In this document: positions 29,426 to 43,173 of the stretch, piece by piece
Layout: every line of letters begins with the position of its first letter
How positions within the stretch are numbered: the first letter of the stretch is position 1
Assembly: GCA_021371995.1 (NCBI GenBank)
Contig: JAJFVA010000011.1
Location: forward strand, 31,302-95,301
DNA length: 64,000 bases
Direction of reading: 5' to 3'
From: Methanoregulaceae archaeon
Lineage (GTDB): Archaea > Halobacteriota > Methanomicrobia > Methanomicrobiales > Methanospirillaceae
Position numbers and translations under genes: made by a program
The notes under the pieces: generated by a model
Database searches by the model: none
Told to the model about the DNA's origin: nothing
What the model saw: the letters and a program-made list of their open reading frames with translations, nothing else

Positions 29426-29477
29426 CTGACTTTTTGATATTTTTGGGTTTTAATGATATTTCAAAAGGTGAATATGC

Positions 29478-32258
29478 GTGAGCGGACCTGATATGCGGCA
29501 GATTGAGCGTGAGACCCTCCTCTTATGGGAGCACGCTTTTGAGCCCGATCCCACATTGGGAGAGAAGTTTTACCTGAACGTGGCATATCCCTATCCCAGC
29601 GGGGCGATGCATGTGGGACATGGCAGGACCTATATTGCCCCCGATGTCATCGCCCGTTTCTGGCGTATGAGGGGAAGAACTGTCCTTTACCCGATGGCAT
29701 TCCATGTGACCGGTGCCCCGGTGATAGGAATATCCAAGCGCATCTCGAGGGGGGATCAGAAAGCGGTATCCCTTTACCGGGATCTCTACAAGGTTCCCCC
29801 TGATGTACTGGCTGCATTTACCGACCCTCTGGCTATTGTCAGGCATTTTTCTGATGAATACCAGCGTGTGATGAGTGAATGCGGCATCTCAATCGATTGG
29901 CGGCGGCGCTTCACCACTGTAGATCCCCAGTACAGCAGATTCATCGAATGGCAGTGGAAACACCTCAGAGAGGAGGGTCATGTCGTTAAGGGAGCCCATC
30001 CGGTGAGGTACTGCACCCAGTGTGACAACCCGGTGGGAGATCATGATCTCCTTGAAGGGGAAAAAGCAGAGATCCTTAAATTTACCCTTGTCATGTTCCG
30101 GTGGAATGATGCCCTGATTCCCACCGCCACCCTGCGGCCGGAGACAATCTACGGGGTTACCAATCTCTGGGTTAACCCGGACGTGACGTACGTGAGAGTA
30201 AAAGTTGACGGGGTGATATGGATTGTCAGCAGGCAGGCTGCGCAGAAGTTCACGCTCCAGGACCATTCTGTCGAAATACTTGGCGAGCTAGCGGGTTCTT
30301 CCCTTATCGACCAGGTCGTGTCACACCCACTCTGCGGTGAAATCCCGATCCTGCCTGCCCGGTTTGTAGACCCGGACATGGCAAGCGGTATAGTAATGAG
30401 TGTTCCCGCTCATGCCCCATTTGATTATATCGCCCTCCGTGACCTCCAGTCTCTGGGAGAATACACCGGAATCACTCCAGTGCCGCTTATCACGGTTCCA
30501 GGCTACGGTACACTTCCTGCCAGAGATGCGGTCGAAAGGGCAGGGATCAAAAACCAGGATGATCCCCGGATGGAAACGCTCACGCAGGAGGTATACAGTG
30601 CTGAGTTTGGTTCCGGCCGGTTATATGAGAAGTACGGTGGAGCCCCGGTAAAGGTGGCAAGGGATGCAGTTGCTGCCCTGATGATCAGACAGTATGGATC
30701 CGTTCCTATGTATGAGTTTGATACCCGATCCGTGATCTGCAGATGTGGCGGGCAGGTATTTGTCAAAATTCTTCACGATCAGTGGTTCCTCCAGTACAGT
30801 GACCCTGCATGGAAAGCACAGGTATCATCCCTCCTGGAACAGATGTGTCTTGTACCTCCTGAAGTGAGGGCCGAGTTCGAGAGGACTGTGGACTGGCTTA
30901 AGGATTGGGCCTGCACCCGTAAGGTGGGACTCGGGACGCGCCTTCCCTGGGACCCGGCATGGCTGATCGAGCCGCTGTCTGACTCCACGGTCTACATGGC
31001 ATATTATACCATTGCCCATCACCTGAAGTCGATATCCCCTGACCTCCTCACTCCGGAGGTCTTTGATTATATCTTCCTTGGAAAGGAGACATCCTCACTC
31101 CCGGAGCGCGAAAAACTGGATGCAATGCGGAAGGAATTTTTATTCTGGTATCCTTATGACTTCAGGTTCTCTGCCAAGGATCTTATCTCAAACCACCTGA
31201 CCTTCCAGCTGTTCCACCATGTCGCCATCTTCCCTGGGGCCCTTCTCCCGCGGGGGATGGTGGTCTTTGGCATGGGGCTCCTGAACGGGGCAAAGATGTC
31301 CTCGTCCAAAGGTAATGTCTTCCTCCTTGAAGATGCCCTTCATGAATTTGGCGCTGATACCGTCCGGATGTTCCTTGTCGGGAGTGCAGAGCCCTGGCAG
31401 GATTTTGACTGGAGAAATGAGCTCGTTGCATCCACACGGCGCCAGATTGAACGGTTCATAAGCACGGTGGAAGAATCACATAATGCAACCGGTATACCTG
31501 ATGATCTTGACGGATGGCTTGCAAGCAGACTCCAGGGACACATTGCCCGCATGACTGAAGCACTGGAACACTTTCAGACCCGGCAGGCTCTCCAGGAGGC
31601 ATTCTTCGGGATAGAGTCCGACCTTAAATGGTACCGGAAGAGACTCCCTGCAGGGTCTGATGGAAGCAGGTATCTCTGGGAACTCTGCTCGGTCTGGGTC
31701 AGGCTGCTCGCACCGGTCATCCCCTTTACCTGCGAGTACCTGTGGAAGAAGTTAGGCAATACCGATCTTGTCTCTTTTGCCCCCTGGCCTGTACCAGACC
31801 CGGCGGCAGTTGACAGGAAACTCGAACTTGCAGAAGATCTCCTCTCGCGGACTGTTGAGGACATCGAGTCAATTGTGAAGATCATCCAGATGGCCCCTTC
31901 TGCAATCACCATCTATACTGCACCGGAATGGAAACGCAGGGTGTTTGTGGCTGTCGCTGCGGCAGAGAACAAGGGCACCGTGATTAAGGAGATTATGAAA
32001 GAGGAGGAGATGAGAAAGAGGGGCAGGGAAGTGACCGATACCGTGCGGCAGTGCACCATGCTCATACACCGGCTGCCACCCCAGATTATCTCCCAGCTTA
32101 TTGAGGAGATTCCGGATGAGCAGGCGATCTTCCGGAAGGCATCAGGTTTCCTCGAAAAGGAATTTGGGGTCACCGTAACTGTGCGTGATACCGGAGAGAG
32201 CATGCATGCGAAGGCAGCCCTGGCCCTCCCCTTTAAGCCGGCGCTTGTTATCGAATAG
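29478..32258 (+). CDS. leuS: Leucyl-tRNA synthetase
   Basis: This 926-residue class Ia synthetase has the HIGH-type motif [14 protein letters not shown] (about residues 38-51), the CP1 editing domain with its [12 protein letters not shown] motif, and KMSSSKGN near residue 604. The length and C-terminal extension fit the archaeal/eukaryal type. The GTG at 29478 follows AAAAGGTGAATATGC; ATG at 29493 is an alternative. It is convergent with the DUF5611 gene. Confidence 0.96.
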   Translation: MSGPDMRQIERETLLLWEHAFEPDPTLGEKFYLNVAYPYPSGAMHVGHGRTYIAPDVIARFWRMRGRTVLYPMAFHVTGAPVIGISKRISRGDQKAVSLYRDLYKVPPDVLAAFTDPLAIVRHFSDEYQRVMSECGISIDWRRRFTTVDPQYSRFIEWQWKHLREEGHVVKGAHPVRYCTQCDNPVGDHDLLEGEKAEILKFTLVMFRWNDALIPTATLRPETIYGVTNLWVNPDVTYVRVKVDGVIWIVSRQAAQKFTLQDHSVEILGELAGSSLIDQVVSHPLCGEIPILPARFVDPDMASGIVMSVPAHAPFDYIALRDLQSLGEYTGITPVPLITVPGYGTLPARDAVERAGIKNQDDPRMETLTQEVYSAEFGSGRLYEKYGGAPVKVARDAVAALMIRQYGSVPMYEFDTRSVICRCGGQVFVKILHDQWFLQYSDPAWKAQVSSLLEQMCLVPPEVRAEFERTVDWLKDWACTRKVGLGTRLPWDPAWLIEPLSDSTVYMAYYTIAHHLKSISPDLLTPEVFDYIFLGKETSSLPEREKLDAMRKEFLFWYPYDFRFSAKDLISNHLTFQLFHHVAIFPGALLPRGMVVFGMGLLNGAKMSSSKGNVFLLEDALHEFGADTVRMFLVGSAEPWQDFDWRNELVASTRRQIERFISTVEESHNATGIPDDLDGWLASRLQGHIARMTEALEHFQTRQALQEAFFGIESDLKWYRKRLPAGSDGSRYLWELCSVWVRLLAPVIPFTCEYLWKKLGNTDLVSFAPWPVPDPAAVDRKLELAEDLLSRTVEDIESIVKIIQMAPSAITIYTAPEWKRRVFVAVAAAENKGTVIKEIMKEEEMRKRGREVTDTVRQCTMLIHRLPPQIISQLIEEIPDEQAIFRKASGFLEKEFGVTVTVRDTGESMHAKAALALPFKPALVIE

Positions 32259-32267
32259 AAGAGCAGA

Positions 32268-32585
32268 TCAGGCTTCCTCTATACTTTTTGACTTTTTCAC
32301 CCGTTCCTTTGTAGAAAAACCCGTCACCATGTCGAGATATTTCCGGAAGCGCCTGTTGGTGTCAAGGATCATCTCATCCGATGCCTCCTTATCTGACTCG
32401 GTGCGTACGATCAGGGTTTTCCCACCGCTTCCCGTTGTCACTTCGAGAAGTCGAAGTGCACCATAGCTAATCTGATAGCGATCTCCCTGTTTTTTTACAT
32501 CAGTGCCGAAGCACTCTTTTAAACCTTCGACCATTGTGGTGTTCAGATCTTTTGTAAACCCGCGTTTTACCGGATACTCTTGCAT
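32268..32585 (-). CDS. DUF5611 family protein
   Basis: The 105-residue soluble protein (MQEYPVKRGFTKDLNTTMVE start) has the character of a small family found in methanogenic archaea, with a C-terminal basic tail. It was started at 32585, because upstream in-frame ATGs lie within the divergent PAC2-type gene. Only 34 bp separate the two start codons, so the promoters must overlap. The function is unknown. Confidence 0.72.
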   Translation of the reverse strand: MQEYPVKRGFTKDLNTTMVEGLKECFGTDVKKQGDRYQISYGALRLLEVTTGSGGKTLIVRTESDKEASDEMILDTNRRFRKYLDMVTGFSTKERVKKSKSIEEA

Positions 32586-32619
32586 AATACTTTTTACATT
32601 GGAAAGATATGTTAAGCTA

Positions 32620-33351
32620 ATGTCACCGGATTCCAGTAACGATATCAGGATATTTTCAAAACCATTGAGCCAGGAAGGTTCTTCTGTCCTTATGGGCTTT
32701 CCTGGCAGTGGCCTTGTGGGAAGCATCGCACTCCAGTACATGGTGGATCAGCTGGAGTTCACGCAGATTGGAAGTATGAACAGCAAGTACTTCCCCCCCC
32801 TTGCCATGATGAACCGCGGCGTGATCAATGTCCCTGTAAGAGTATATGAAAAGGAGAACCTCGCGGCTATTGTTGCCGACATTCCCATCCACCCGATGAT
32901 CTGCTACGAAGTGGCAAATGGTATCATGGACTGGCTTATGCCTTACAAAATCCGGGAGGTGGTTACGATAGCCGGGATCATCACCAACGAAACTGAGAAA
33001 CGGGTTTTTGGTGTGGCCACATCTGAACAGGTGCTTCCGAGAATACAGGAAAGCACGATCATCCTCCCTATCGGAAGTATCTCAGGAATTGCGAGCAGTT
33101 TCCTCACTGAATGCAGGATACGCAATATCGATGCTTTCGGGCTGCTTGGCGAGACCATCAATGCCCCGGATCCACGGGCTTCAGCTGCGACCATTGAGGT
33201 GCTGAACAAGATGTACGGGCTGAACCTCGATATCCAGCCGCTCCTCGAGCAGGCCGATGAGATAGAGTCCACGATGCATAAACTGGCTGAGCAGGTCCAG
33301 ACTGCAGAGGCGTTACCAAAGAAAGAACAGCAGCTCCCGATGTACGGGTGA
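32620..33351 (+). CDS. PAC2-family protein (proteasome assembly chaperone-like)
   Basis: The 243-residue protein has the PAC2 landmark VLMGFPGSGLVGSIALQYMVDQ near residues 23-44, then VVTIAGIITNE and FGLLGETINAPDPRASAATIE. PAC2 proteins resemble eukaryotic proteasome assembly chaperones; archaeal members also resemble ATP-grasp-linked proteins. The ATG at 32620 removes an unlikely 39-residue extension running into the divergent gene. It is followed 6 bp later by a DUF473 gene. Confidence 0.85.
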   Translation: MSPDSSNDIRIFSKPLSQEGSSVLMGFPGSGLVGSIALQYMVDQLEFTQIGSMNSKYFPPLAMMNRGVINVPVRVYEKENLAAIVADIPIHPMICYEVANGIMDWLMPYKIREVVTIAGIITNETEKRVFGVATSEQVLPRIQESTIILPIGSISGIASSFLTECRIRNIDAFGLLGETINAPDPRASAATIEVLNKMYGLNLDIQPLLEQADEIESTMHKLAEQVQTAEALPKKEQQLPMYG

Positions 33352-33357
33352 TTGACG

Positions 33358-33750
33358 ATGAAATGCTACGCATTAACAGGGATTTCTCCTGATGTGATAC
33401 AGGAACTGCACAAAGGCAGACCCCGGACACTCGAACTGCAAAGTACCCATAATGTCATCACGCTTGCTGGCCTCAATCCCGGTACCGCGGTTTTCATGAC
33501 TTCAGTGGACATGGAAGATCTAGATCCCGGGGATTCAGGTATTATTGTAGAGATCATTGCACTAAGCATCTCGATGAAACGCATGGTGGAGTTTACCCAG
33601 GGTTACCATTTTGAAGAACGTGAACGTACGTCAGCCCGGATCAAGGTCCGCTGCATAGGGTCTTCGATCGTAAAAGCGGTCACCCACGAGAGCATCACTC
33701 ATCCAATCTCGGTTGAAGTGGTAAAGTCTGCCTGTTATCACGCAGGCTGA
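33358..33750 (+). CDS. DUF473 family protein
   Basis: This 130-residue protein, beginning MKCYALTGISPDVIQEL, matches the small archaeal DUF473 family found in methanogens. It has no membrane segments and no recognisable catalytic motif. The ATG at 33358 follows GGGTGATTGACG. It is probably co-transcribed with the PAC2-type gene. Confidence 0.8.
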   Translation: MKCYALTGISPDVIQELHKGRPRTLELQSTHNVITLAGLNPGTAVFMTSVDMEDLDPGDSGIIVEIIALSISMKRMVEFTQGYHFEERERTSARIKVRCIGSSIVKAVTHESITHPISVEVVKSACYHAG

Positions 33751-33914
33751 TGAACTGATACTTCTTTTTTCACAGGGTATTGCAGTCATTTCGCATTCTT
33801 TTCTAATATCTGCCGTAAGGTATTGTGTTTGGTGTAAATACGGGCTTATGCTGCCGCGATCGACCCGTTCCGAGATTTAATAAGGACGTATAACAAAAAG
33901 TACTGGCTGTTCAT

Positions 33915-33989
33915 GGGCTTGTGGCTTAGCCAGGATAGAGCGCCGGGCTTCTAACCCGGATGTCGAGGGTTCGAATCCCTCCAGGCCCG
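33915..33989 (+). tRNA. tRNA-Arg (UCU anticodon)
   Basis: A full cloverleaf can be folded: acceptor stem GGGCTTG with CAGGCCC, anticodon stem CCGGG/CCCGG around the loop CTTCTAA (anticodon TCT at 33950-33952), and T-arm GAGGG-TTCGAAT-CCCTC. The discriminator base is G33989 and CCA is not encoded. No intron is seen. Confidence 0.95.
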
Positions 33990-34473
33990 TTCCGGATCTG
34001 ACAGATCAACGCATCCATGTACCTGCCAGATAAGTGCTCACGACGAAAAAAGATCTCCAGCTCCTGCTGACTGCATTCGATGCCTTGGCAGATCCTACCT
34101 GCCGGGGAAATCCCGGTAGAAACGGATTCCGGCTGCTCTGCTACCAATACCCTTTCTCTGGGGGTAGGAAGCAGGCATTTATCCTGTTTCGCGATACCGG
34201 TGTGCCATCAGGGCATGGGAAAAATAGGGGCTTTTCAGGCTGAGGAGGATCAGGGTAGAGCTACTGCCAAGAGACGGACCAATCCTGCAGTATCTGTGGA
34301 TCGAAAGAACGGCTCCACATCCACTATATCGATTGGGATTTCACCTTCGATGACCCTTTAAATCTCATTTCGTTCTGTGAAAACTGCCATGTCTGTCTGC
34401 ATTCGGGATTCCCAGGGCATGGGAGAACCAGAAAATCCGTTTGACAACGAGGGGGAGTTTTCATGACTTGCCT

Positions 34474-34503
34474 GCCGGGTTGAGAAGAGATTTTTCTCCC
34501 GGC
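34474..34503 (+). terminator. Hairpin followed by T tract
   Basis: GCCGG/CCGGC and the inner GAGAA/TTCTC form a two-part stem with a 3-base bulge, followed within 10 bases by GATTTTTAAG. It could end a plus-strand transcript from the gene-free stretch or be part of a small RNA. It could also be chance. Confidence 0.3.
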
Positions 34504-34590
34504 TCAGCCTGATTTTTAAGAGACATCTCCCGTGATATTGATTGGAACCGGATCCCTGGTCTGCCAGAGAATATAAAAACTGCTGGCTCT

Positions 34591-34600
34591 TTTTAAAAAA
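34591..34600 (-). terminator. Oligo-T after nusA
   Basis: On the minus strand six T residues start 4 bp after the nusA-like stop, then run into four A residues. This is a likely end of the RNA polymerase operon transcript. Confidence 0.45.
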
Positions 34601-34604
34601 TGGT

Positions 34605-35051
34605 TCAGGCTTCCTCTTCGGTGACAAGGGTCACATCAGAGATATTGTGCTGGCGGAGCGCCAGTTTCTTTGCCTTGAAGATATTCTTTCCTTCCTTTCC
34701 TATCGCGATACCACGGTCTTCAGGCCTGACTTCGATATGGGCAACCTGCCCGTCGTCTTCGGCCTCGAATCCTACAGCAACGACCTGGGCTGGGAGGAAA
34801 CAGTTCCTGATGAACTGCTCAGGGCTTGGGGAGTACTCGACCACTTCAATCTTTTTCCCCATAACTTCCATCGCTTTCTTGATGCTGGCCCCTTTTTTCC
34901 CGATGGCCAGCCCCATCTCACCCGGGTTAACCACAAAGATGAGCCGGTTGTTCCGGTCATCGATGACACAGTCCCGGCTTCCAGCCCCGGTGAGACGTTC
35001 GAACTGTGATATGAGGCACATGCAGTCCTCGGTTAGTACGATCTCCGCCAT
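34605..35051 (-). CDS. nusA: NusA-like transcription factor
   Basis: The 148-residue protein consists of two KH domains with VVNPGEMGLAIGKKGASIKK and VRPEDRGIAIGKEGKNIFK, and lacks the N- and S1-domains of bacterial NusA, as is standard in archaea. It binds RNA and is thought to act in transcription termination or elongation. The ATG at 35051 begins 1 bp before the L30e stop and gives MAEIVLTEDC. It is the last gene of the RNA polymerase operon here; rps12, rps7, fusA and tuf, which often follow, are absent. Confidence 0.92.
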   Translation of the reverse strand: MAEIVLTEDCMCLISQFERLTGAGSRDCVIDDRNNRLIFVVNPGEMGLAIGKKGASIKKAMEVMGKKIEVVEYSPSPEQFIRNCFLPAQVVAVGFEAEDDGQVAHIEVRPEDRGIAIGKEGKNIFKAKKLALRQHNISDVTLVTEEEA

Positions 35052-35052
35052 T

Positions 35053-35343
35053 TCATGCCCTCTTGAGATTGAGCAGGTCAGACTCCCCGGGATCCACCAC
35101 GGTAAGTGCACTGACCATAAACGGTTTCCCGCACGCCTTTCCGAGCTGGACGCTTGACCCTTCGAAGGTGTACAGAAATAAGCCTTCTCGTGAGGAAAGG
35201 GATTTCCTGAATTTTTCCGGGCAGTTACCGGCAACGACGACCATCTGGGCCCTGCCCTCATTGATACATTGTTCAGTTTGGTTCTGACCAAGAATGACAT
35301 CACCGGTCTTGATGGCCCTTCTCAATGATACATTAAAATCCAT
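35053..35343 (-). CDS. rpl30e: Ribosomal protein L30e
   Basis: This 96-residue protein has the L7Ae/L30e fold landmarks (MDFNVSLRRAIKTGDVILG, AQMVVVAGNCPEKFR, GSSVQLGKACGKPF). L30e is a small RNA-binding protein of the large subunit. It lies 10 bp after rpoA2 and directly before nusA, the standard archaeal order. Confidence 0.94.
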   Translation of the reverse strand: MDFNVSLRRAIKTGDVILGQNQTEQCINEGRAQMVVVAGNCPEKFRKSLSSREGLFLYTFEGSSVQLGKACGKPFMVSALTVVDPGESDLLNLKRA

Positions 35344-35353
35344 TACAATTCTC

Positions 35354-39159
<3,806 letters not shown>

Positions 39160-39173
39160 ACGACTTGTTCCTC

Positions 39174-40988
39174 CTATACCACATCTTCAAGCTTCATTCT
39201 GGGCGCTATACCCATACTCTTCATCTCATCAAGAAGGAGCTTGAACGCATAGGACATCTCGACAGGGTAGATATCGGTCTCGCCACCGCAGGAGAGGCAC
39301 CGGGTGGTATTGGCCTTCCTGTCAAGCATGGCCACCATGCCGCAGTGTGCGCATACGTATTCCTGGACCTTGTCTGACTCATCAAGAAGCCGCTCCTTGA
39401 GTGCCATAGCAGCGCCGTGACCGATCATCACGTCACGCTCCATCTCTCCGAAACGGAGACCTCCTTCCCTTGCCCTGCCTTCTGTCGGCTGACGCGTGAG
39501 CACCTGGACAGGGCCTCTTGACCGGGCGTGCATCTTGCTCGAGACCATGTGGTAGAGCTTCTGGTAGTAGATGACCCCGGCATAGATATCAGCTTTGAAC
39601 CGCTTTCCGGTGATGCCATCATACATCACTTCGCGCCCGGTATGAGCAAAACCGAGTTCCTTGAGCGAGGCTCTGAGTGCAGATTCCTGTGCACCCGAGA
39701 ATGCTGTTGCATTGATCCGGTGACCTTCAAGAGAACCGACTTTCCCCCCGATCATTTCCAGCATGTGGCCGATAGTCATGCGGCTCGGGATAGCATGGGG
39801 ATTGATGACGAGATCCGGAGTAAGGCCCGATTCGGTGAAAGGCATATCTTCCTGTGCTGCGATAAGGCCGATGACCCCTTTCTGTCCGTGCCTGGATGCG
39901 AACTTGTCCCCGACCTCAGGGATTCGCAGGTCCCGCGTCCTGACCTTGACCAGCCGGGAGCTGTTCTCACCCTCCGTGATGATCACGGTGTCAACGATGC
40001 CCCTTTCGTTGCTTCGCATCGTGACTGAAGTATCCCTCCTTTTTTCAACCGTTATGAGATCACTCGTGGGCTCTTCAAGGAATCGTGGAGGGGATGTCTT
40101 CCCGATTAACACATCCTTTTCGTTGACAACGGTCTCAGGGTTGATTACCCCGTCATCATCGAGGTTCTTGTAGCTCTCTGCACCGTGAGCCCCGGTTACC
40201 TCTTCATCCGGGATCTCGATCCGGTCGACCTGGCCTCCCGGATATCTTCGTTCCTCGCCCTCATAGGTCCGGAAGAAATGGGATCTCCCAAGGCCGCGAT
40301 CGATGGACGCCTTGTTGAAGATCAAAGCGTCTTCAATATTGTATCCTTCGAAACTGAGGATTGCAACCACGAAGTTCTGTCCGCCCGGGCGATCATCAGA
40401 GCCGATCAGGTCAGATGTCTGGGTATGGACAATGGGGCGCTGGACATAGTGAAGCAGGTGCCCCCGCGTATCCGGCCTGAGCTTCATGTTCGATGTACCA
40501 AAGCCCAGTGCCTGCTTCACCATTCCGGCACCCATCGTGACACGCGGACTTGCATTGTGCTCAGGGAACGGCACGTGAGCGGCACCGATACCAAGAATGA
40601 GTGACGGGTCGATCTCAAGGTGCGTGTGTTCGGGGGTGATCTGCCCGGGGTCCATGGCGATGAACAGGTCTTCCTCCTCCTCCGCATCGATTAGCTCGAT
40701 CATACCTTTCCGGATGAAATAGGAGAAATCGATCTCCTTTTGGGAGAGCTTGTCGATTTCGTCGGAACTCATCAGGGGCTTTCCGTTCTGGAGCACGATA
40801 AGGGGGCGCCTTGCCCGGCCACGATCGGTATGAATCACCACATCGTTATTAAACTCCTTGTGGGAGATGTTTACCTCGGTCGAGATGGCTCCCTGGCGCC
40901 GCATGTTCCGGATCTGGGTAACAAATGCCTTTGGATCATCGATAAGACCGATCAGGGCTCCATCGACAAATATGCGTGCCTTCTTCAT
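39174..40988 (-). CDS. rpoB1: RNA polymerase subunit B'
   Basis: This 604-residue subunit is the C-terminal half of the beta equivalent. It carries the [15 protein letters not shown] hybrid-binding region, the [19 protein letters not shown] segment and a C-terminal zinc ribbon (CAHCG...CLSCGG). The ATG overlaps the rpoB2 stop by 4 bp. Confidence 0.97.
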   Translation of the reverse strand: MKKARIFVDGALIGLIDDPKAFVTQIRNMRRQGAISTEVNISHKEFNNDVVIHTDRGRARRPLIVLQNGKPLMSSDEIDKLSQKEIDFSYFIRKGMIELIDAEEEEDLFIAMDPGQITPEHTHLEIDPSLILGIGAAHVPFPEHNASPRVTMGAGMVKQALGFGTSNMKLRPDTRGHLLHYVQRPIVHTQTSDLIGSDDRPGGQNFVVAILSFEGYNIEDALIFNKASIDRGLGRSHFFRTYEGEERRYPGGQVDRIEIPDEEVTGAHGAESYKNLDDDGVINPETVVNEKDVLIGKTSPPRFLEEPTSDLITVEKRRDTSVTMRSNERGIVDTVIITEGENSSRLVKVRTRDLRIPEVGDKFASRHGQKGVIGLIAAQEDMPFTESGLTPDLVINPHAIPSRMTIGHMLEMIGGKVGSLEGHRINATAFSGAQESALRASLKELGFAHTGREVMYDGITGKRFKADIYAGVIYYQKLYHMVSSKMHARSRGPVQVLTRQPTEGRAREGGLRFGEMERDVMIGHGAAMALKERLLDESDKVQEYVCAHCGMVAMLDRKANTTRCLSCGGETDIYPVEMSYAFKLLLDEMKSMGIAPRMKLEDVV

Positions 40989-42544
40989 CGTACATCACCA
41001 CGAATATGTTCAACACCAAGGGTGTAGAGCATCCGAACCACTTCATCCTCGTCAGGTACCCCTCGGCTTATCTCCACCATCTGGGCAAAGTTCTTGACAA
41101 GGCCACAGTTCGGTCCTTCCGGTGTCTCGCTCGGGCAGATTCTCCCCCACTGTGTAGGGTGAAGATCACGCGCTTCGAAGTGAGGCTGTGATCTCGACAA
41201 TGGAGAGATAACACGACGCAGGTGGGAGAGGACGCTCATATGGTCGATCCGATCAAGAAGCTGGGATACCCCTGTTCTTCCTCCGACCCAGTTCCCTGTT
41301 GCAAGGGGGTGAAGGAGTCTCTCTGTCAGCACGTCTGCCCTCACTGCCGTCCCGATGGACAGGTCGCGATGACGCATGCTGGCACGCTCGAGCTGGTACT
41401 TAATGTCACGGGTCAGCCTGTTCAACGAAATCCGGAAGAGATCTTCCATAAGGTCGCCGGCAAGCTTCAGCCGCTTGTTTGAATAATGGTCCTTGTCATC
41501 GATCCGCCGCTTCGAGAGGACCAGATCGAAACATGCCTCGGCCATGCGCCCAAGGAAGTGTGCTTTGGCAAGCCTTACTTCAGCTACCGCTTCCAGGTAC
41601 CCTTCGTCACCTTCCTTCAGGGTGACCGGCATCAGGTAATTGAGGTGAGGGAGCAGGTAGTTGTCAAGGACGAACTCTGCCCGTTTCCTCTGGTAGTCCC
41701 TCGTCTGGTTAGGGGCAAGCTTCTTGCCCACGTACATGATGCCCCCCTCAAGGCTGTCACACTCGCTCTCTTCAAGGTTCTGCATCATGAAAGTGAGTAT
41801 GTCCTCATCAGTCGAGACCGCATTCACAATTTCATGATCGCTCGTAAGACCGAGCGATCGCATCAGGTCAACAAACCTGAGGTGCCCGGCCACGGAAGGA
41901 AAGGAGACCTCAAGAAGGTTTTTCCTGTTCCTTTCGACCACGACAAGCGCACGGTATCCGCGGAACTGCGAAAATACCTTTGCCACGTAGATGCGTTCAT
42001 TGTAGCGTTCGGTAAATTCGGTCATGATCTTGTTTGAGGCGAGATCTTCAAGAGTCATCAGTACGCGCTCAGTACCGTTAACGATGAAATATCCACCAGG
42101 ATCGAACGGATCTTCACCGTGTGAAACCCTCTCTGCGTCGCTCATTCCATGGAGATTGCAGGATGCAGATCCTACCATGATTGGGAGCTGGCCGATGGTG
42201 GTGATCACCGGTTCCTGCCTGTCCTCACCCTGCACGAGGGTCAGCTCGAGCATGATTGGTGCGGCATACGTCAGGTTTCTCAGCCGCGCCTCACTGGGAA
42301 AAAGATCGCCCTGTGACCCGTCAGCTTCTCGCACCAGTGGTTTTTTCACTTCGATCTTTCCAAGCTCAACCCACACAGGTTCGCTGCTTTTCCCGCGAAT
42401 CTCTATGTCTGTTTCGATAATCCGCTGCTCATTGACCACTTTCTGGAGATTTGCCTGGAGAAAATTGTTGAATGAGTCAAGCTGGTGGCGTGCAACATGC
42501 TCACGTGAAAAATACGCCTTTGATAATACACTCCGGTCTATCAG
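40985..42544 (-). CDS. rpoB2: RNA polymerase subunit B'', non-AUG start
   Basis: This is the N-terminal half of the beta equivalent (lobe and protrusion). The first ordinary start, GTG at 42439, gives 484 residues ([13 protein letters not shown]) and lacks the conserved N-terminus. The frame stays open upstream and encodes [20 protein letters not shown], which matches the usual B'' beginning. No ATG, GTG or TTG exists there; CTG at 42544, or ATA just after it, lies 8 bp after the GGCGGGG ribosome-binding-like sequence. I therefore extend the gene to 42544 (519 residues). The ATG/CTG/ATA choice is inference. Confidence 0.9.
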   Translation of the reverse strand: MIDRSVLSKAYFSREHVARHQLDSFNNFLQANLQKVVNEQRIIETDIEIRGKSSEPVWVELGKIEVKKPLVREADGSQGDLFPSEARLRNLTYAAPIMLELTLVQGEDRQEPVITTIGQLPIMVGSASCNLHGMSDAERVSHGEDPFDPGGYFIVNGTERVLMTLEDLASNKIMTEFTERYNERIYVAKVFSQFRGYRALVVVERNRKNLLEVSFPSVAGHLRFVDLMRSLGLTSDHEIVNAVSTDEDILTFMMQNLEESECDSLEGGIMYVGKKLAPNQTRDYQRKRAEFVLDNYLLPHLNYLMPVTLKEGDEGYLEAVAEVRLAKAHFLGRMAEACFDLVLSKRRIDDKDHYSNKRLKLAGDLMEDLFRISLNRLTRDIKYQLERASMRHRDLSIGTAVRADVLTERLLHPLATGNWVGGRTGVSQLLDRIDHMSVLSHLRRVISPLSRSQPHFEARDLHPTQWGRICPSETPEGPNCGLVKNFAQMVEISRGVPDEDEVVRMLYTLGVEHIRGDVR

Positions 42545-42561
42545 AGATATCAGCCCCGCCT

Positions 42562-42813
42562 TTATTTTTTTGGTCTCTTGATGACAAGTCGGTACGATTC
42601 TGCTCTTCCGGCCGTATGACTGGTTCTGATGATCCGTATCACATCGCCGGGTTTTGCCCCGATTGTCTTCACTGCAGGATCATCATGATAAATTCTTGGC
42701 AATTGATCGCTGGTAATTTTATACAAGGAGAGCAGCCCGGTCAGCTCTTCCTTAGTCATTATCTGGTGATCAGGCACCATTGCATGATCCAGCACATTCA
42801 GTCGTGTGCTCAT
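42562..42813 (-). CDS. rpoH: RNA polymerase subunit H
   Basis: The 83-residue protein is the archaeal Rpb5 C-terminal-like subunit. It has [15 protein letters not shown] and the C-terminal [26 protein letters not shown]. It heads the operon rpoH-B''-B'-A'-A''-L30e-nusA. Its stop is 17 bp before the proposed CTG of rpoB2. Confidence 0.95.
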   Translation of the reverse strand: MSTRLNVLDHAMVPDHQIMTKEELTGLLSLYKITSDQLPRIYHDDPAVKTIGAKPGDVIRIIRTSHTAGRAESYRLVIKRPKK

Positions 42814-42892
42814 GGTAAAACCCCCCCGATTGCAAATACATTCATCGTCGTCAGATACCTCATTTCTGAAAAATCCGCCTGCTCCGCGGCAG

Positions 42893-42966
42893 CGGGCCCG
42901 GAGGGATTTGAACCCCCGACCACCTGGTTAAAAGCCAGGCGCTCTACCTAACTGAGCTACGAGCCC
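42893..42966 (-). tRNA. tRNA-Lys (UUU anticodon)
   Basis: On the minus strand the cloverleaf has acceptor GGGCTCG/CGGGCCC, D-arm AGCTCAGTTAGGTAGAGC, anticodon stem CCTGG/CCAGG around CTTTTAA (anticodon TTT), and T-arm GGGGG-TTCAAAT-CCCTC. The discriminator is G and CCA is not encoded. No intron is seen. Confidence 0.95.
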
Positions 42967-43006
42967 ACCCTGTCGCGCCGTACAGCATTATTACAATGCG
43001 AGAAAA

Positions 43007-43020
43007 CTATATAAATATAT
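43007..43020 (-). promoter_or_regulatory. TATA box for tRNA-Lys
   Basis: The minus-strand sequence TATATTTATATAG is 41-54 bp upstream of the mature tRNA 5' end. This fits a primary transcript with a short 5' leader removed by RNase P. Confidence 0.55.
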
Positions 43021-43173
43021 TTTTATAACATATCTGTTCCAACATCACAGACATTTTTTATCGAACCTCTGATGTGGATTGCTGTGCGCATTCCCTGGTT
43101 GTAAAAGGATATGCACGACATTCCCTTTAGGGTACTTATTTAACCAAAAGGAATAAATAATTGCAACAATTCC

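Larger units (their letters stand above)
33990..34604. other. Long intergenic stretch with a hairpin
   Basis: These 615 bp between tRNA-Arg and the end of the RNA polymerase operon contain no frame with family resemblance. The only structure noted is a hairpin at 34474-34503 and a 12-base sequence, CAGGGCATGGGA, that occurs near both 34210 and 34412. Confidence 0.5.

Noticed and set aside
33926..34147. Antisense frame ending in a GPGGIRTLDIRVRSPALYPG-like peptide
   Set aside because: It is the well-known false protein from the reverse strand of a tRNA gene (tRNA-Arg here).
42472..42951. Plus-strand frame over rpoH and tRNA-Lys ending in a [19 protein letters not shown] peptide
   Set aside because: It is a tRNA-antisense artefact joined to a shadow of rpoH and rpoB2.
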